Part shown: positions 10,389-19,872 of the stretch, one piece after another
Layout: the number at the start of each line of letters is the position of its first letter
Position numbering within the stretch: position 1 is the first letter of the stretch
DNA from: Prochlorococcus marinus str. MIT 0919
GTDB taxonomy: Bacteria > Cyanobacteriota > Cyanobacteriia > PCC-6307 > Cyanobiaceae
DNA length: 64,000 bases
Reading direction: 5' to 3'
Assembly (NCBI RefSeq): GCF_027359375.1
Contig: NZ_CP114779.1
Span: 310,001-374,000, forward strand
The notes under the pieces: model-generated
What the model was told of the DNA's origin: nothing
Databases searched by the model: none
Seen by the model: only the letters and a program-made list of their open reading frames with translations
Made by a program: the position numbers and the translations under genes

Positions 10389-13300
10389 TTAAATTCTGTG
10401 GATATCTTGCAAGGCATTTATTGTTATACGTTGTTTTTGAAGTGCGGTTATTGCTTCAACAGCCGCTTTAGCCCCAGCCACTGTTGTCAAAGTAGGTACA
10501 GAATAGTCTAACGCTGCTCTGCGAAGATATTTATCATCAAATGCTGCTTGCCTCCCAATTGGTGTATTTATAATTAATTGTATTTTCCCTGATCTAATAA
10601 GGTCCTCTATATTTGGACGACCTTCATGAACCTTAAGGACCGTTTCCACGTTTATTCCAGATCGTTTAAGGTAACTTGATGTTCCTGAAGTTGCTATTAA
10701 TTTAAATCCGAGATTAATAAGATTTTTAGCGACGATTACTAATGATTGTTTGTCCCTATCATGTGTAGATAAAAATACAACTCCTGATACAGGAAGAGCT
10801 TCCCCTGCAGCAAGTTCTGATTTTGCATACGCCATACCAAAAGATGAGGCTGATCCCATTACTTCCCCGGTGGATCTCATCTCTGGTCCAAGTACACTGT
10901 CTGTTCCAGGAAACCTCTTAAATGGCATTACTGCTTCTTTAATTGCCTGAAGAGGTGGTTGCGGTTCTTTGTTTATTCCAAGCTCAGAGAGTGATCTGCC
11001 TGACATTAGACTTGAGGCAATTCTTGCCAAGGGAATCCCCGTTGCTTTGGAGACGAATGGTACTGTCCTTGATGCCCTTGGGTTTGCTTCAATAATAAAT
11101 ACTTGCTCGTTTCCATTAAGGTCTTTTTGAACTGCAAATTGTAAATTAATTAGACCTAGTACATCAAGAGAAAGAGATATCGACTTTGTCCATTTTTTAA
11201 TTATAGATATAGATTTCTGGCTTAAAGAAACTGAAGGTAAACAACAGGCAGAATCTCCTGAATGTATACCAGCTGGCTCTATATGTTCCATTAATCCACC
11301 AATAATAACTTCTTTGTTAGAATCACATAAAGCATCTACATCAACTTCAATTGCGTTCTCTAAATATTGATCTATAAGAACGGGATGTTCAGGCTCTATT
11401 TTAACTGCTTCCTTCATATATCTCCTTAATTCAGCATCGTCATAAACAATTTCCATAGCTCTACCACCAAGAACGTAAGATGGACGTACTACTAAAGGAT
11501 AAGAAATCAATTTTGCTATTTCGAGGGCTTCTATCGCTGATCTAGCTATTCCATTTTTGGGTTGCCTTATCCCTAATTGGTTGAGTATCAAATCAAATTG
11601 TTCTCTATCTTCTGCACGATCTATAGATATTGGCGAGGTGCCTAACACTCTTGTTTTTGTCTTTCTACCCTCTGCTGTATTAAGCCAATTTAATATTGGC
11701 ATTGCTAGTTTTAATGGTGTTTGACCACCGAATTGTATAATTATTCCTTCAGGAGATTCATATTCAATAATATTTAATACATCTTCTAATGTAAGTGGTT
11801 CGAAATACAAAATATCACTTGTATCATAATCAGTTGATACTGTTTCTGGGTTACTGTTTATCATTATCGTAGAGAATCCCTCCTTTTGGAATTGATATGA
11901 ACAGTGGCAGCAACAATAGTCAAATTCTATACCCTGACCAATTCGATTCGGCCCTCCACCAAGAATAAGAACTTTCTTATTGGAGCTTACGTCTACCTCT
12001 CTACAAGTTTCCTTTATTTCGATAATGTCTTTATTAATTAATTGCTTTAAAGGTCTTTCATATGTAGAATAATGGTAGGGTGTTGACGAGGAAAATTCCG
12101 CTGAACATGTATCTACAGTTTTAAATGTAGGCACTACATTATATTTTTTTCTTAAAGATCGGACTTCAAATTCGCCCACATCTATCAACAGTGATATTTG
12201 CTTATCTGAAAAACCTAACTGTTTCAGCTCAAAGAGTTCATTTTCACTTATCTGTGATATTTGTTTACCACTAAGAATATTTTTTTCAGCATTAAAGATA
12301 TTTCTCAGCTTGGAAAGAAACCAGCAATCTATGTTCGAAACACTATTTATCTCTTGGTCAGTCTTCCCGTGTGACATTGCCATTCTTATTGCGAAAATTC
12401 TCTCTGGAGATGGTGTTCTTAAAACTTTATCAATTTCTTTTATAGGTATTAGTTGATCATTGTCATTACTGCTCCATCCGTGTAAGCCAATCTCTAGTGA
12501 TCTTATTGCCTTTTGGAATGATTCTTCAAAGCTCCTTCCTATCGCCATTGCTTCTCCAACTGACTTCATAGAGGTATTTAAAATATTAGAACTACCTCCA
12601 AATTTCTCAAAGGCAAAACGAGGGATTTTCGTCACTATATAATCAATAGTAGGTTCAAAACATGCTGGGGTTTTGCCCGTTATATCATTAGTTATTTCAT
12701 CTAATGTATATCCAATTGCTAATAATGCTGCTATTTTTGCTATAGGGAAACCGGTTGCCTTACTTGCTAAGGCGGATGATCTACTTACTCTTGGATTCAT
12801 TTCTATAACAACTACTTCACCATTGAGTGGGTTTACTGCAAATTGAATATTGCTTCCTCCAGTTGCTACACCTATCTCTCTTATTATTTTTATAGAATAA
12901 TCCCTAAGTCTTTGATACTCCCTATCAGTTAACGTTTGTGCAGGAGCTACTGTAATTGAATCTCCTGTATGAATACCCATTGGGTCTAAATTTTCTATAC
13001 TGCATACGATCACAACATTGTCTGAAATATCTCTCATCACCTCTAGTTCAAATTCTTTCCAGCCTAAAAGTGATTTTTCGATAAGAATTTGATTCATTGG
13101 GCTAGCCTCTAGCCCTTGCTTGCAAATAGAAACATATTCCTCTTGGTTATAAGCAATTCCTCCACCACTTCCACCTAAAGTAAATGCTGGTCGTATTATT
13201 CTGGGGAAAGAACCTATTTCTTTTCCTACATTTATAGATTCGTCAATAGTTGAAGCTATACCTGATGGGCAAACAGCAATACCTATATTTTTCATTGACT

Positions 13301-13700
13301 CCTTGAAAAGAAGTCGGTCTTCTGCTTTTCTGATTGAGGTCAAATCTGCTCCAATCAGTTCTATCTCGAATTGGTCTAAGACACCTTTCTCTGCTAGTTC
13401 AACTGAGATATTTAATGCTGTTTGCCCCCCCATAGTGGGAAGAAGAGCATCTGGTTTTTCTACCTCTATAACTTGTTTAATTACATCAAAGGATAAGGGT
13501 TCTATATAGGTTCTATTAGCAATTTCCGGATCAGTCATTATTGAAGCCGGATTTGAGTTTACCAATACAACCTCATAGCCCTCTTGTCTTAAGGCTTTGC
13601 AAGCCTGAGTACCTGAATAATCGAATTCACATGCCTGGCCTATAACAATTGGACCAGAACCTAGAATGAGAATGCGACGTATATCTTTACGCCGTGGCAT
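10389..13700 (-). CDS. carB: Carbamoyl-phosphate synthase large subunit
   Basis: With CarA it makes carbamoyl phosphate from bicarbonate, glutamine-derived ammonia and two ATP, for arginine and pyrimidines. The 1103 residues have the expected duplicated layout. The first ATP-grasp half opens [20 protein letters not shown]; the second opens [20 protein letters not shown]. Each half contains an E-MNPR or E-ANPR metal-binding loop. A C-terminal allosteric MGS-like domain contains GRPNIEDLI and ends near [20 protein letters not shown]. Length is slightly above the usual 1070-1080. It stands as a single gene between two plus-strand genes. Confidence 0.98.
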   Translation of the reverse strand: MPRRKDIRRILILGSGPIVIGQACEFDYSGTQACKALRQEGYEVVLVNSNPASIMTDPEIANRTYIEPLSFDVIKQVIEVEKPDALLPTMGGQTALNISVELAEKGVLDQFEIELIGADLTSIRKAEDRLLFKESMKNIGIAVCPSGIASTIDESINVGKEIGSFPRIIRPAFTLGGSGGGIAYNQEEYVSICKQGLEASPMNQILIEKSLLGWKEFELEVMRDISDNVVIVCSIENLDPMGIHTGDSITVAPAQTLTDREYQRLRDYSIKIIREIGVATGGSNIQFAVNPLNGEVVVIEMNPRVSRSSALASKATGFPIAKIAALLAIGYTLDEITNDITGKTPACFEPTIDYIVTKIPRFAFEKFGGSSNILNTSMKSVGEAMAIGRSFEESFQKAIRSLEIGLHGWSSNDNDQLIPIKEIDKVLRTPSPERIFAIRMAMSHGKTDQEINSVSNIDCWFLSKLRNIFNAEKNILSGKQISQISENELFELKQLGFSDKQISLLIDVGEFEVRSLRKKYNVVPTFKTVDTCSAEFSSSTPYHYSTYERPLKQLINKDIIEIKETCREVDVSSNKKVLILGGGPNRIGQGIEFDYCCCHCSYQFQKEGFSTIMINSNPETVSTDYDTSDILYFEPLTLEDVLNIIEYESPEGIIIQFGGQTPLKLAMPILNWLNTAEGRKTKTRVLGTSPISIDRAEDREQFDLILNQLGIRQPKNGIARSAIEALEIAKLISYPLVVRPSYVLGGRAMEIVYDDAELRRYMKEAVKIEPEHPVLIDQYLENAIEVDVDALCDSNKEVIIGGLMEHIEPAGIHSGDSACCLPSVSLSQKSISIIKKWTKSISLSLDVLGLINLQFAVQKDLNGNEQVFIIEANPRASRTVPFVSKATGIPLARIASSLMSGRSLSELGINKEPQPPLQAIKEAVMPFKRFPGTDSVLGPEMRSTGEVMGSASSFGMAYAKSELAAGEALPVSGVVFLSTHDRDKQSLVIVAKNLINLGFKLIATSGTSSYLKRSGINVETVLKVHEGRPNIEDLIRSGKIQLIINTPIGRQAAFDDKYLRRAALDYSVPTLTTVAGAKAAVEAITALQKQRITINALQDIHRI

Positions 13701-13819
13701 TGGCTTTAATAATTTGCTCTAAATCGGTTAGCTTCACAAATAGCTGACTTAAATCGGCCATTCCAAAGCTAGTTACAATATAAATACTAGCTAAGTTGAT
13801 TAACTTTGAAACAAGAACC

Positions 13820-14455
13820 ATGAGCGAGCTTCAGCGACTGAAAGCGTTGCTGCCACCAGAAAATCAAAGTTGGGTGTTTATAGAGGCTTCAGCCGCTATA
13901 GATCCACCTTTAATCACTCTTGAAGAAATTGGAAGTGATGAGGTTGAAATACAACTCGATCTAGAGCAATGGGAATTTTTGGCTCAAGATCACAGAAACC
14001 TACTTTTTTGGCATGAAGTAGGACGTATTCAAAATGACACTATCCCAAGAGATGGATGGGAAATGGCAGCTCTTGCTATTGGCCTTGGGGGCGCAATTGG
14101 TGAACTGTGGGTTCAGGATGGGTTACTTCTTCTGATGGCTTTAGGCTTATCAGGTTTTGCTGGCTACAGACTTTATTTAAAAAATAATTCAGAAAAAAGG
14201 TTGCAAGACGCTATCTCAGCTGATGAAAGAGCTATTGATTTAGCTTGTAGATTCGGTTATAGCGTACCTAATGCATATAAGAGTCTCGGAGGTGCTTTGA
14301 AGGAGCTTGTTGATAAAACACGGAAGAAGAAGCAAAGATCATTTTATGAAAATAGACTTGATGCTTTAAGGAGAAGTGCAGAAAAGGCACGAGCAGAAAT
14401 GGCAGAACAGCAAGGGTCGGGAGAATCTATTACAAGTGAAAATGTTTATGGATAG
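13820..14455 (+). CDS. DUF3318 membrane protein
   Basis: Starting at the ATG at 13820 (MSELQRLKALLPPENQSWV) the protein has 211 residues; an in-frame ATG eight codons earlier is possible, but the family usually starts at MSELxRL. A soluble N-terminal half is followed by two hydrophobic segments around GLGGAIGELWVQDGLLLLMALGLSG and a charged, probably helical tail rich in Arg, Lys and Glu. Cyanobacterial DUF3318 proteins have no established role known to me. It begins a four-gene chain (this gene, rsfS, CGLD27, asparaginase) linked by overlaps. A 119-base gap to the divergent carB holds the promoters. Confidence 0.85.
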   Translation: MSELQRLKALLPPENQSWVFIEASAAIDPPLITLEEIGSDEVEIQLDLEQWEFLAQDHRNLLFWHEVGRIQNDTIPRDGWEMAALAIGLGGAIGELWVQDGLLLLMALGLSGFAGYRLYLKNNSEKRLQDAISADERAIDLACRFGYSVPNAYKSLGGALKELVDKTRKKKQRSFYENRLDALRRSAEKARAEMAEQQGSGESITSENVYG

Positions 14456-14807
14456 TAAAGAAATATTGTTTCTCGCTGCTAAAGCTTGTGATGAGAAAAA
14501 GGCTAAGAATATCAAGTTAATTAATATTGACAAGGTTTCGAGTATTGCAGAATGGATCTTAATTACTGAGGGGCTATCAGATGTCCAAGTTAGATCGATA
14601 AGTAAGTCTGTAGAAGATTGCTTAGCTAATAAGGCAAATCTTTTACCGCTGAGAAAAGAAGGAATTCAAGAAGCTAAATGGGCTCTACTAGACTATGGGG
14701 AAGTGATTATTAATATCTTTCAACCTAAAGAAAGAAGTTATTATGAATTGGAGTCATTCTGGAGTAATGGACTATTAATAGATTCATATGAGCAACTCTC
14801 CAGCTAA
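14442..14807 (+). CDS. rsfS: Ribosomal silencing factor RsfS (Iojap family)
   Basis: RsfS binds ribosomal protein uL14 and blocks joining of the subunits, saving energy in poor conditions. From the ATG at 14442 the product is 121 residues (ATG at 14448 is also possible). Recognisable family blocks are the helix ILFLAAKACDEKKAKNIK, WILITEGLSDVQVRSIS and WALLDYGEVIINIF, with the conserved aromatic DYG. A more upstream ATG at 14376 would read through the end of the DUF3318 gene in another frame and adds nonconserved residues, so it is rejected. Both ends overlap their neighbours, implying coupled translation. Confidence 0.93.
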   Translation: MFMDSKEILFLAAKACDEKKAKNIKLINIDKVSSIAEWILITEGLSDVQVRSISKSVEDCLANKANLLPLRKEGIQEAKWALLDYGEVIINIFQPKERSYYELESFWSNGLLIDSYEQLSS

Positions 14808-15300
14808 TTATTGCCCTGTGCCTTCTGGCCAAATACCTCTTCATGAATACCAAGAATTTAGTAATTCATGGTTTTTAAAACTTCCTCTTTTAGATAAATC
14901 TGCTTTTATCAAGCTCCTCTTCCTTTCTTACATTATTATATTTCCTATTTTTTGCATAATTTATAATGCTAGTGCATACCTAAAATCCCACTTAATGCAA
15001 TTAATATTTTTAACATGTATAAGTTCACTTATAGTTCCTATATTATTGTTAATTAGGCAAATAATTGTATGGAACTACATACATAATAGATTATATCTTA
15101 GACATATAGAATATGAGGAGTCAGATTGGCACGATGGGCAAAAATGGGTAAAAACGAAAGATATGCAGGATAGAGATAAGCTTATAGCTTCCTTTGAAGT
15201 AAGTCCGGTGTTATCTTATCTATATAAACTTATTAAGAATATTATTATTACTTTTATTGCCTTGATCATTTCCTATGGGTTTATTTACAAATTAGTATGA
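14788..15300 (+). CDS. CGLD27-like (DUF1230) membrane protein
   Basis: The 170-residue protein opens with CPVPSGQIPLHEYQEFSNSW, close to the usual start of the CGLD27 family (Conserved in the Green Lineage and Diatoms). Hydrophobic segments follow near residues 42-65, 70-90 and 145-168. The block YEESDWHDGQKWVK is the conserved loop of the family. The plant member has been linked to iron-limited photosynthesis; I know of no firm role in Prochlorococcus. The start lies 20 bases inside rsfS and the stop overlaps the asparaginase ATG. Confidence 0.88.
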   Translation: MSNSPANYCPVPSGQIPLHEYQEFSNSWFLKLPLLDKSAFIKLLFLSYIIIFPIFCIIYNASAYLKSHLMQLIFLTCISSLIVPILLLIRQIIVWNYIHNRLYLRHIEYEESDWHDGQKWVKTKDMQDRDKLIASFEVSPVLSYLYKLIKNIIITFIALIISYGFIYKLV

Positions 15301-16274
15301 ATAAGAATCTTTCCCATACCAGTAAAACAAATAGAGAAATAGAACCTATTGAAGTCAAGCTTGTAAGGGGTACAGATGTTGAATCAATTCATAGAGTACA
15401 CGCAGTTGTTTGTGATGATAAAGGCAGAACTCTTATGGCGGCAGGTAACCCAGAATATTCCACCTTTATAAGATCAGCCCTAAAGCCTTTTCAAGCGATT
15501 CCCTTCGTTAGTAGTGGTACAGCTGAAAAGGTTAAATGTTTTGATCAGGGCATAGCAATTGCATGTGCTTCACACTCAGGCTCTGTGGAACACTCAAGAG
15601 AGGTTTTTAAAATTCTATGGAATTCCGATATAGAAGTGGAGCAATTGCAATGTCCAGTACCTAATGGAAAAAAAAGTAAGTTAGAACATAATTGTTCAGG
15701 AAAGCATGCTGCATTCATTGCCACATGCAAAAAAATGAATTGGCCTACAGATTCATACTTAGAACCTTCTCATCCACTTCAAGACGAAATTTCCCGTCGC
15801 TTATCAGAATTACTGGGTATATCCAAATATGAATTGGTATCTGCTAGGGATGATTGTGGAGCTCCAACACTAATAATGAAGTTGTCCCAAATGGCTAGCT
15901 TATACGCCAAATTAAGCAGTTCGCAAAATGCAGATTTAGAACAGATAAATAGAGCAATACTATCTAATCCATTCCTGATAGCTGGTCATGAAAGGTTTGA
16001 TACAGAGTTGATAACCAGAGCGCATGGCCAATTAATCAGCAAAGGGGGAGCGGAGGGTATTCAATGCTTAAGCAGATATTCTGAAGGCATGGGAATAGCA
16101 ATAAAAGCTGAGGATGGATCTAAAAGAGCGAAGCACGCTGTAGCACTTCATCTTCTAAAACAGCTTGATTGGCTTACGCCTACTGGTTTAGATGAATTAG
16201 AAAACCAATTCCTTAAGATGTGGCCTGGCCTTCAACTTGAAGTTCACGGCAATTTGCGTTTTCAGGAAACCTGA
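15297..16274 (+). CDS. Asparaginase (L-asparaginase II family, PF06089 type)
   Basis: The 325-residue protein matches the bacterial asparaginase family typified by Rhizobium: an early HRVHAVVCDDKGRTL, then CASHSGSVEHSREVF, HNCSGKHAAFIATCKKM and RDDCGAPT. These enzymes hydrolyse asparagine to aspartate and ammonia and differ from the E. coli AnsA/AnsB fold. No signal peptide is seen, so it should act in the cytoplasm. Its ATG overlaps the CGLD27 stop (ATGA). It ends 47 bases before the initiator tRNA. Substrate is assigned by family; related members are called asparaginases without biochemical proof. Confidence 0.87.
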   Translation: MNKNLSHTSKTNREIEPIEVKLVRGTDVESIHRVHAVVCDDKGRTLMAAGNPEYSTFIRSALKPFQAIPFVSSGTAEKVKCFDQGIAIACASHSGSVEHSREVFKILWNSDIEVEQLQCPVPNGKKSKLEHNCSGKHAAFIATCKKMNWPTDSYLEPSHPLQDEISRRLSELLGISKYELVSARDDCGAPTLIMKLSQMASLYAKLSSSQNADLEQINRAILSNPFLIAGHERFDTELITRAHGQLISKGGAEGIQCLSRYSEGMGIAIKAEDGSKRAKHAVALHLLKQLDWLTPTGLDELENQFLKMWPGLQLEVHGNLRFQET

Positions 16275-16321
16275 ATTTTCACCCTGATGACATTCAATAC
16301 CATGTATGCTGAATACATCGT

Positions 16322-16398
<77 letters not shown>

Positions 16399-16403
16399 AA
16401 GAT

Positions 16404-16430
16404 AAGCCTGTCTAAGACAGGCTTTTTTGG
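16404..16430 (+). terminator. Rho-independent terminator of the fMet tRNA
   Basis: A perfect 9-base stem AAGCCTGTC / GACAGGCTT closes on a TAA loop and runs into a T tract. It starts 5 bases after the tRNA CCA end. Confidence 0.92.
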
Positions 16431-16491
16431 TTTTTGGTAAATATTTAGTAAGACCAAAAATCACATGTTTGGAAATACATAAGGTAAATCC

Positions 16492-16525
16492 AAAAAAAAA
16501 AGTCCTGCTGATGCAGGACTTTTTT
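16492..16525 (-). terminator. Bidirectional terminator behind the first pcb gene
   Basis: The stem AAGTCCTGC / GCAGGACTT with a TGAT loop is flanked by an A run on one side and a T run on the other, so it can stop transcripts from both directions. It lies about 30 bases beyond the minus-strand pcb stop codon. Confidence 0.9.
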
Positions 16526-16557
16526 ATTTTATAGAAAACTAGATTTAGATATTAAAA

Positions 16558-17619
16558 CTAGTTTAACTTTGTCGCTGAAGTTTCAAAGTTGTCAAACAAC
16601 TTAGTGATGCTTCTGAAATCAAAGCCTAGAGCTCTAAGTCCATGCCAGAAGTGACCTTGTAAATATACAAAACCAATGTAGTAATGAACATTAGTCAACC
16701 ATGCACGACCAGTATGAGCATCTGCAGCTAGTGAAGTGTCGGTATCAACCCAATAAGGTGCAACGCTTAACTTAAACTGAAGGATTTCGCCATAAAGATC
16801 TACAGGGTAGATAGTTGTATTGGTTGCACACCAAAGAGCAGCTACGAATGATGTGTAAGCAGCTCCTGCTAATGATGTTGAAAGAACGAACTCTGCAGAT
16901 AAGATATCCTTACCTTTGAAAGCTGTGTATTCGCCATATTGCTTGGTAAGAATATGGAAGATACCACCAATACTCATAAAGAATGCCAAGAAGGCATGAC
17001 CACCCATTACATCTTCCAAACTGCTAATAGAAAGGAAGTCTGCTTGGTGATTCCAAATCATTCCAAGGTCTAGGTTGTACTGAACTTGACGAACTGCACC
17101 AACTGCTGGGTCGTAAATTCCGTGAACTCTTGCCCATTCAACAAACTGTATGTTTCCAGCTGCTAAAAAGAGAAGATGGTGGCCAAGAATAAAAGTAAGT
17201 CTGTCTGGATCGTTCCAATCAAACTTAAATTTGTTAGCTCTTGAAGATTCAGGATAATTCTCCAACTTTTCTTCATACCTAAAGGCATGAAGCATTCCAC
17301 CAGCTGCGTATACACCGGAAAGAATGAGATGAAGTATAGCTACAACCAACAACTGATAAGTGTCAGTGAAAACGCCATTTGCAATGCCACCTATTCCTAG
17401 TCCTCCTAGGTGAGGCAATACAACTAGGCCTTGCTGTCCGATTGGCAATGAGGCGTCGTAACGAGCTAGTTCAAAGAGAGTGTTTGCACCGGCTCCGAAG
17501 CAAATCAGGCCAGTATGCGCAATATGCGAGGAAATAAATCTGCCGGATTTGTTAGTAACTGCACCAGCATTTGCCGCATACCATGCATAGGAAACGTTTG
17601 GGTCTCCGTAGGTCTGCAC
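16558..17619 (-). CDS. pcb: Chlorophyll a/b-binding antenna protein Pcb (first copy)
   Basis: Pcb proteins are six-helix thylakoid antenna proteins of the IsiA/CP43 family that bind divinyl chlorophylls a and b and feed the photosystems. The 353 residues begin MQTYGDPNVSYAWYAANAGA. Helix-borne histidines likely to ligate chlorophyll are seen in SSHIAHTGLICF, LHLILSGVYAAGG, ILGHHLLFLAAGN and MIWNHQADFLSISS. The large lumenal loop of CP43 is absent, as expected. The second Pcb at 21901 is closely similar but differs in helix 1 and at the C-terminus. Which photosystem it serves cannot be told by eye. The gene is monocistronic, with its own terminator and a long upstream region. Confidence 0.97.
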   Translation of the reverse strand: MQTYGDPNVSYAWYAANAGAVTNKSGRFISSHIAHTGLICFGAGANTLFELARYDASLPIGQQGLVVLPHLGGLGIGGIANGVFTDTYQLLVVAILHLILSGVYAAGGMLHAFRYEEKLENYPESSRANKFKFDWNDPDRLTFILGHHLLFLAAGNIQFVEWARVHGIYDPAVGAVRQVQYNLDLGMIWNHQADFLSISSLEDVMGGHAFLAFFMSIGGIFHILTKQYGEYTAFKGKDILSAEFVLSTSLAGAAYTSFVAALWCATNTTIYPVDLYGEILQFKLSVAPYWVDTDTSLAADAHTGRAWLTNVHYYIGFVYLQGHFWHGLRALGFDFRSITKLFDNFETSATKLN

Positions 17620-18143
17620 GTTGATATGTAATAAAATACTGATCCAAGATATACAAAAGTTGCGAGAACAAGGGAGAAAATTTACATCGCTTAATTGAAT
17701 ATGTTCTCAATTCCATCTATTAAAAAAAGTTAAGATTGATTGATCTCCTATCCAAGACTGAATTGTTGAATTCAAGTTTTACAAGAACTTGATATTAATT
17801 TAACCTATAAATATACTTAAAGCCCAACACTTAGTATATTTTCTTACAAATTAGTTTTGATAAAAAAAAAGATAAGTATGTAGCTATAATTATAATTAGA
17901 CTAAAATCGTAATAATATATGATTATAACACTTGATGATGCGTATAGGCCTAAAGGTCGTGAAAATAAGGGTTTTATCCTATTTCTATTTATATTTAGTA
18001 AATAATGTGGAAATTTACGGCCACAATGTTTACTCAAAGCAGAAGGAGCTGCTGTAAAAATAAAGTTAAGAATAGATAAATAGTGAAAAATACCTATTGC
18101 TCAAAAGTAAGATAAGCGCAATTTTGGGAAAATATTCTTTTAA
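17620..18143. other. Long AT-rich gap upstream of pcb
   Basis: These 524 bases are the upstream region of the minus-strand pcb. No tRNA or conserved gene is visible. A 68-codon minus-strand frame (17831-18037) and two plus-strand frames of 24-28 codons have no family features and are not called. The string TTCTCAATT at 17704-17712, about 85 bases upstream of the pcb start, resembles the heptamer repeats found before the Crp-type regulator at 23250. The GC-richer patch around 18010-18055 (including AGCAG...CTGCT) could hold a small RNA or peptide, but I see no decisive evidence. Confidence 0.5.
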
Positions 18144-18323
18144 ATGAAAACACTCCCAGAGCTTGTCTTCACTTCAACCCATGGAGCGACAATACATAAG
18201 TACCAGCTTACCGGAGGGAAAAGATCTTTCATGAGGTACTTGGGATGCTACCTAGGCTCCTGCAAGTTCTTCAATGAATTAGACGATGCTACTACCTATA
18301 TCGAGAGCACGAAACCCTGCTAA
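18144..18323 (+). CDS. 59-residue conserved-looking small protein
   Basis: ATG at 18144 to TAA at 18321-18323. The protein begins MKTLPELVFTSTHGATIHKY and ends DDATTYIESTKPC. The stretch has noticeably more G+C and more balanced codon use than the flanking AT-rich gap, and it contains few Lys, Asn and Ile codons compared with random frames here. Both point to a real gene. It has three cysteines, no obvious membrane segment and a basic middle (LTGGKRSFMRYLG). I do not recognise the family. It sits in the antenna cluster between the two pcb genes, 20 bases after an A/T-rich promoter-like stretch. Confidence 0.65.
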   Translation: MKTLPELVFTSTHGATIHKYQLTGGKRSFMRYLGCYLGSCKFFNELDDATTYIESTKPC

Positions 18324-18416
18324 AAGTTCCAAGTAACTCTCAGCATATAATTTTAAAAGCTTGTGATATTCATACAAAATGAAACAAAGAAAAGATTGAT
18401 ATAACAAAAGTGTTTA

Positions 18417-18563
18417 ATGAAGCTACAGATCTTTTTAATTCAGCTTTCTATCCCCACCTATTTCGTGGTGTACGGTAGTATCGGATTTATTCTTAAAGCC
18501 AGAAATTCTGGCTTTAATAAATGGTCATCAAACCATGAGCGAAGAAGGTGTAGCACAATTTAA
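18417..18563 (+). CDS. Possible 48-residue single-span membrane protein
   Basis: ATG at 18417 opens a frame whose first 30 residues form one hydrophobic span (FLIQLSIPTYFVVYGSIGFI), followed by a basic tail containing KARNSGFNKW. The C-terminus overlaps the first 29 bases of the Rieske gene in another frame. Composition is typical of a small thylakoid or inner-membrane peptide, but random frames in AT-rich DNA can also look hydrophobic. It is offered as a candidate, possibly a leader that couples to the oxygenase. Confidence 0.35.
   Translation: MKLQIFLIQLSIPTYFVVYGSIGFILKARNSGFNKWSSNHERRRCSTI
18495..18515 (+). promoter_or_regulatory. Hairpin in the leader of the Rieske gene
   Basis: An 8-base perfect inverted repeat AAAGCCAG / CTGGCTTT with an AAATT loop ends 20 bases before the Rieske ATG. 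No T run follows on either strand, so an ordinary terminator is unlikely. It may shape the leader or act as an operator. Confidence 0.4.
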
Positions 18564-19872
18564 AAAGGTCAACATTGGAACACAAAAATCCATAGATAAA
18601 ACTCTATCGGGATCAAATAATCAGAAAAGGTTAGAAGTTAACTCATCAAAGCCAAATAATCAATTAAAGAATGGACTATTAGGCTGGTATGCCGTTTGTA
18701 CTACAACGCAATTAAAAGACGGAAATAAACCTTATTTTTTTACTATGTATAATGAGCCCTTAATTATATATAGAGATAAAGAAAGTAATCTTAGATGCGT
18801 AAAGGATCTATGTCCTCACAGAGGCGCCTCATTTATCGATGGTGAGGTAGTTAATGGAGAACTAGTCTGTCCATATCATGGAGCACGCTTTTCGTCCAAC
18901 GGTGAATGTACCAATCTAAGCAGAATAACTTGTAATCATATTGTAGACGAAAATTATGATAACTACGCTTCAAAGATTCACTTATATCAATATATATGCA
19001 AGGAGGTAAGCAACTATATCTATATATATTATACAGGAAGAGCTAAGACAAATTTAAGCGAGTTTGATGTAAAAGATAGTTTAGAATCCCGTTTAATAGA
19101 TTCTTATGGATTTAAAGAGAATGATTATGCTTATGAAGAGGTAAGTGTCGACTTTAAATGTGATTGGGCGAGGATTATCGAAAATCATCTTGATATCCTG
19201 CATTTATTTTGGGTTCATGGAGATACAATTCCAGATAATGATGTAAATAGGGAAGTTATTACAAGTTTCAATCAAGAAATCACCAAAGAGAAAGATCAGA
19301 TTGAAAGTAAATATAAGTATAAGGATAAACAAAAAGGTGAATTTATTAGAATAAAATTTCTACCTCCTGGAAGAATAGTCATTTATAAGGGAGAACCTAA
19401 GGATTCTAGGTATATACAAGTCTTAGATCATATCCCACTTTCAAAGAATCAATCCAGAGTCATAGTAAGACATTATCGTAAGTTTATGAAAAATAAAGTG
19501 CTTACTAACATATTACTCTTTAGGCAACTTCAACACAGAGTATTTTATAAAGTATTTTCAGAGGATTATATGATTTTAAGAACTCAGACCTATAATAATC
19601 AGATGGGTTATGTAGAAAAAGATAATGTTAAATTGTTAGGTGAAGATAAAATGGTTCAATACTATTGGGATTGGTTCAAAAATTCAACGGCTATAGATCA
19701 ACCCTGGCAATTACATCCAACAAACGCAGATACTAATACTGTGTTTCAGGACATATCAATGTTGTATCCACCAGCGAACACAAAGCTAGATAAACAAAAC
19801 AAAATAGATATATATGCAAATCTTCTTCTAAGGTTACTAATACCGATAGGTCTTATTATATTAATTCTTTAA
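18535..19872 (+). CDS. Rieske oxygenase of the pheophorbide/chlorophyllide oxygenase family
   Basis: The protein has 445 residues. A Rieske 2Fe-2S motif is complete: C93-P-H95, 16 residues, C112-P-Y-H115. The mononuclear iron site follows as N217-H-L-D220-I-L-H223-x4-H228. One hydrophobic segment at the extreme C-terminus (LLLRLLIPIGLIILI) would anchor it in the thylakoid. Family members oxidise chlorophyll derivatives (chlorophyllide a oxygenase, pheophorbide a oxygenase) or related ring systems. Prochlorococcus is known to make chlorophyll b with a divergent enzyme of this type, and this gene lies between two antenna genes, so it is a candidate for that role. That is inference, and other paralogues may exist. 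Its stop overlaps the start of a 34-codon gene (TAATG). Confidence 0.85.
   Translation: MSEEGVAQFKKVNIGTQKSIDKTLSGSNNQKRLEVNSSKPNNQLKNGLLGWYAVCTTTQLKDGNKPYFFTMYNEPLIIYRDKESNLRCVKDLCPHRGASFIDGEVVNGELVCPYHGARFSSNGECTNLSRITCNHIVDENYDNYASKIHLYQYICKEVSNYIYIYYTGRAKTNLSEFDVKDSLESRLIDSYGFKENDYAYEEVSVDFKCDWARIIENHLDILHLFWVHGDTIPDNDVNREVITSFNQEITKEKDQIESKYKYKDKQKGEFIRIKFLPPGRIVIYKGEPKDSRYIQVLDHIPLSKNQSRVIVRHYRKFMKNKVLTNILLFRQLQHRVFYKVFSEDYMILRTQTYNNQMGYVEKDNVKLLGEDKMVQYYWDWFKNSTAIDQPWQLHPTNADTNTVFQDISMLYPPANTKLDKQNKIDIYANLLLRLLIPIGLIILIL

Noticed and set aside
14376-14441. Upstream ATG for rsfS
   Set aside because: The extra residues come from the DUF3318 coding region in another frame and have no match to the RsfS family.
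17831-18037. 68-codon minus-strand frame in the gap upstream of pcb
   Set aside because: Very AT-rich codons, low-complexity Ile/Tyr/Phe runs, no motif, and the gap around it reads as regulatory DNA.
18010-18060. GC-richer patch with a possible short hairpin, considered as a small RNA
   Set aside because: Stem of only five bases, no terminator and no match to known cyanobacterial RNAs by eye.
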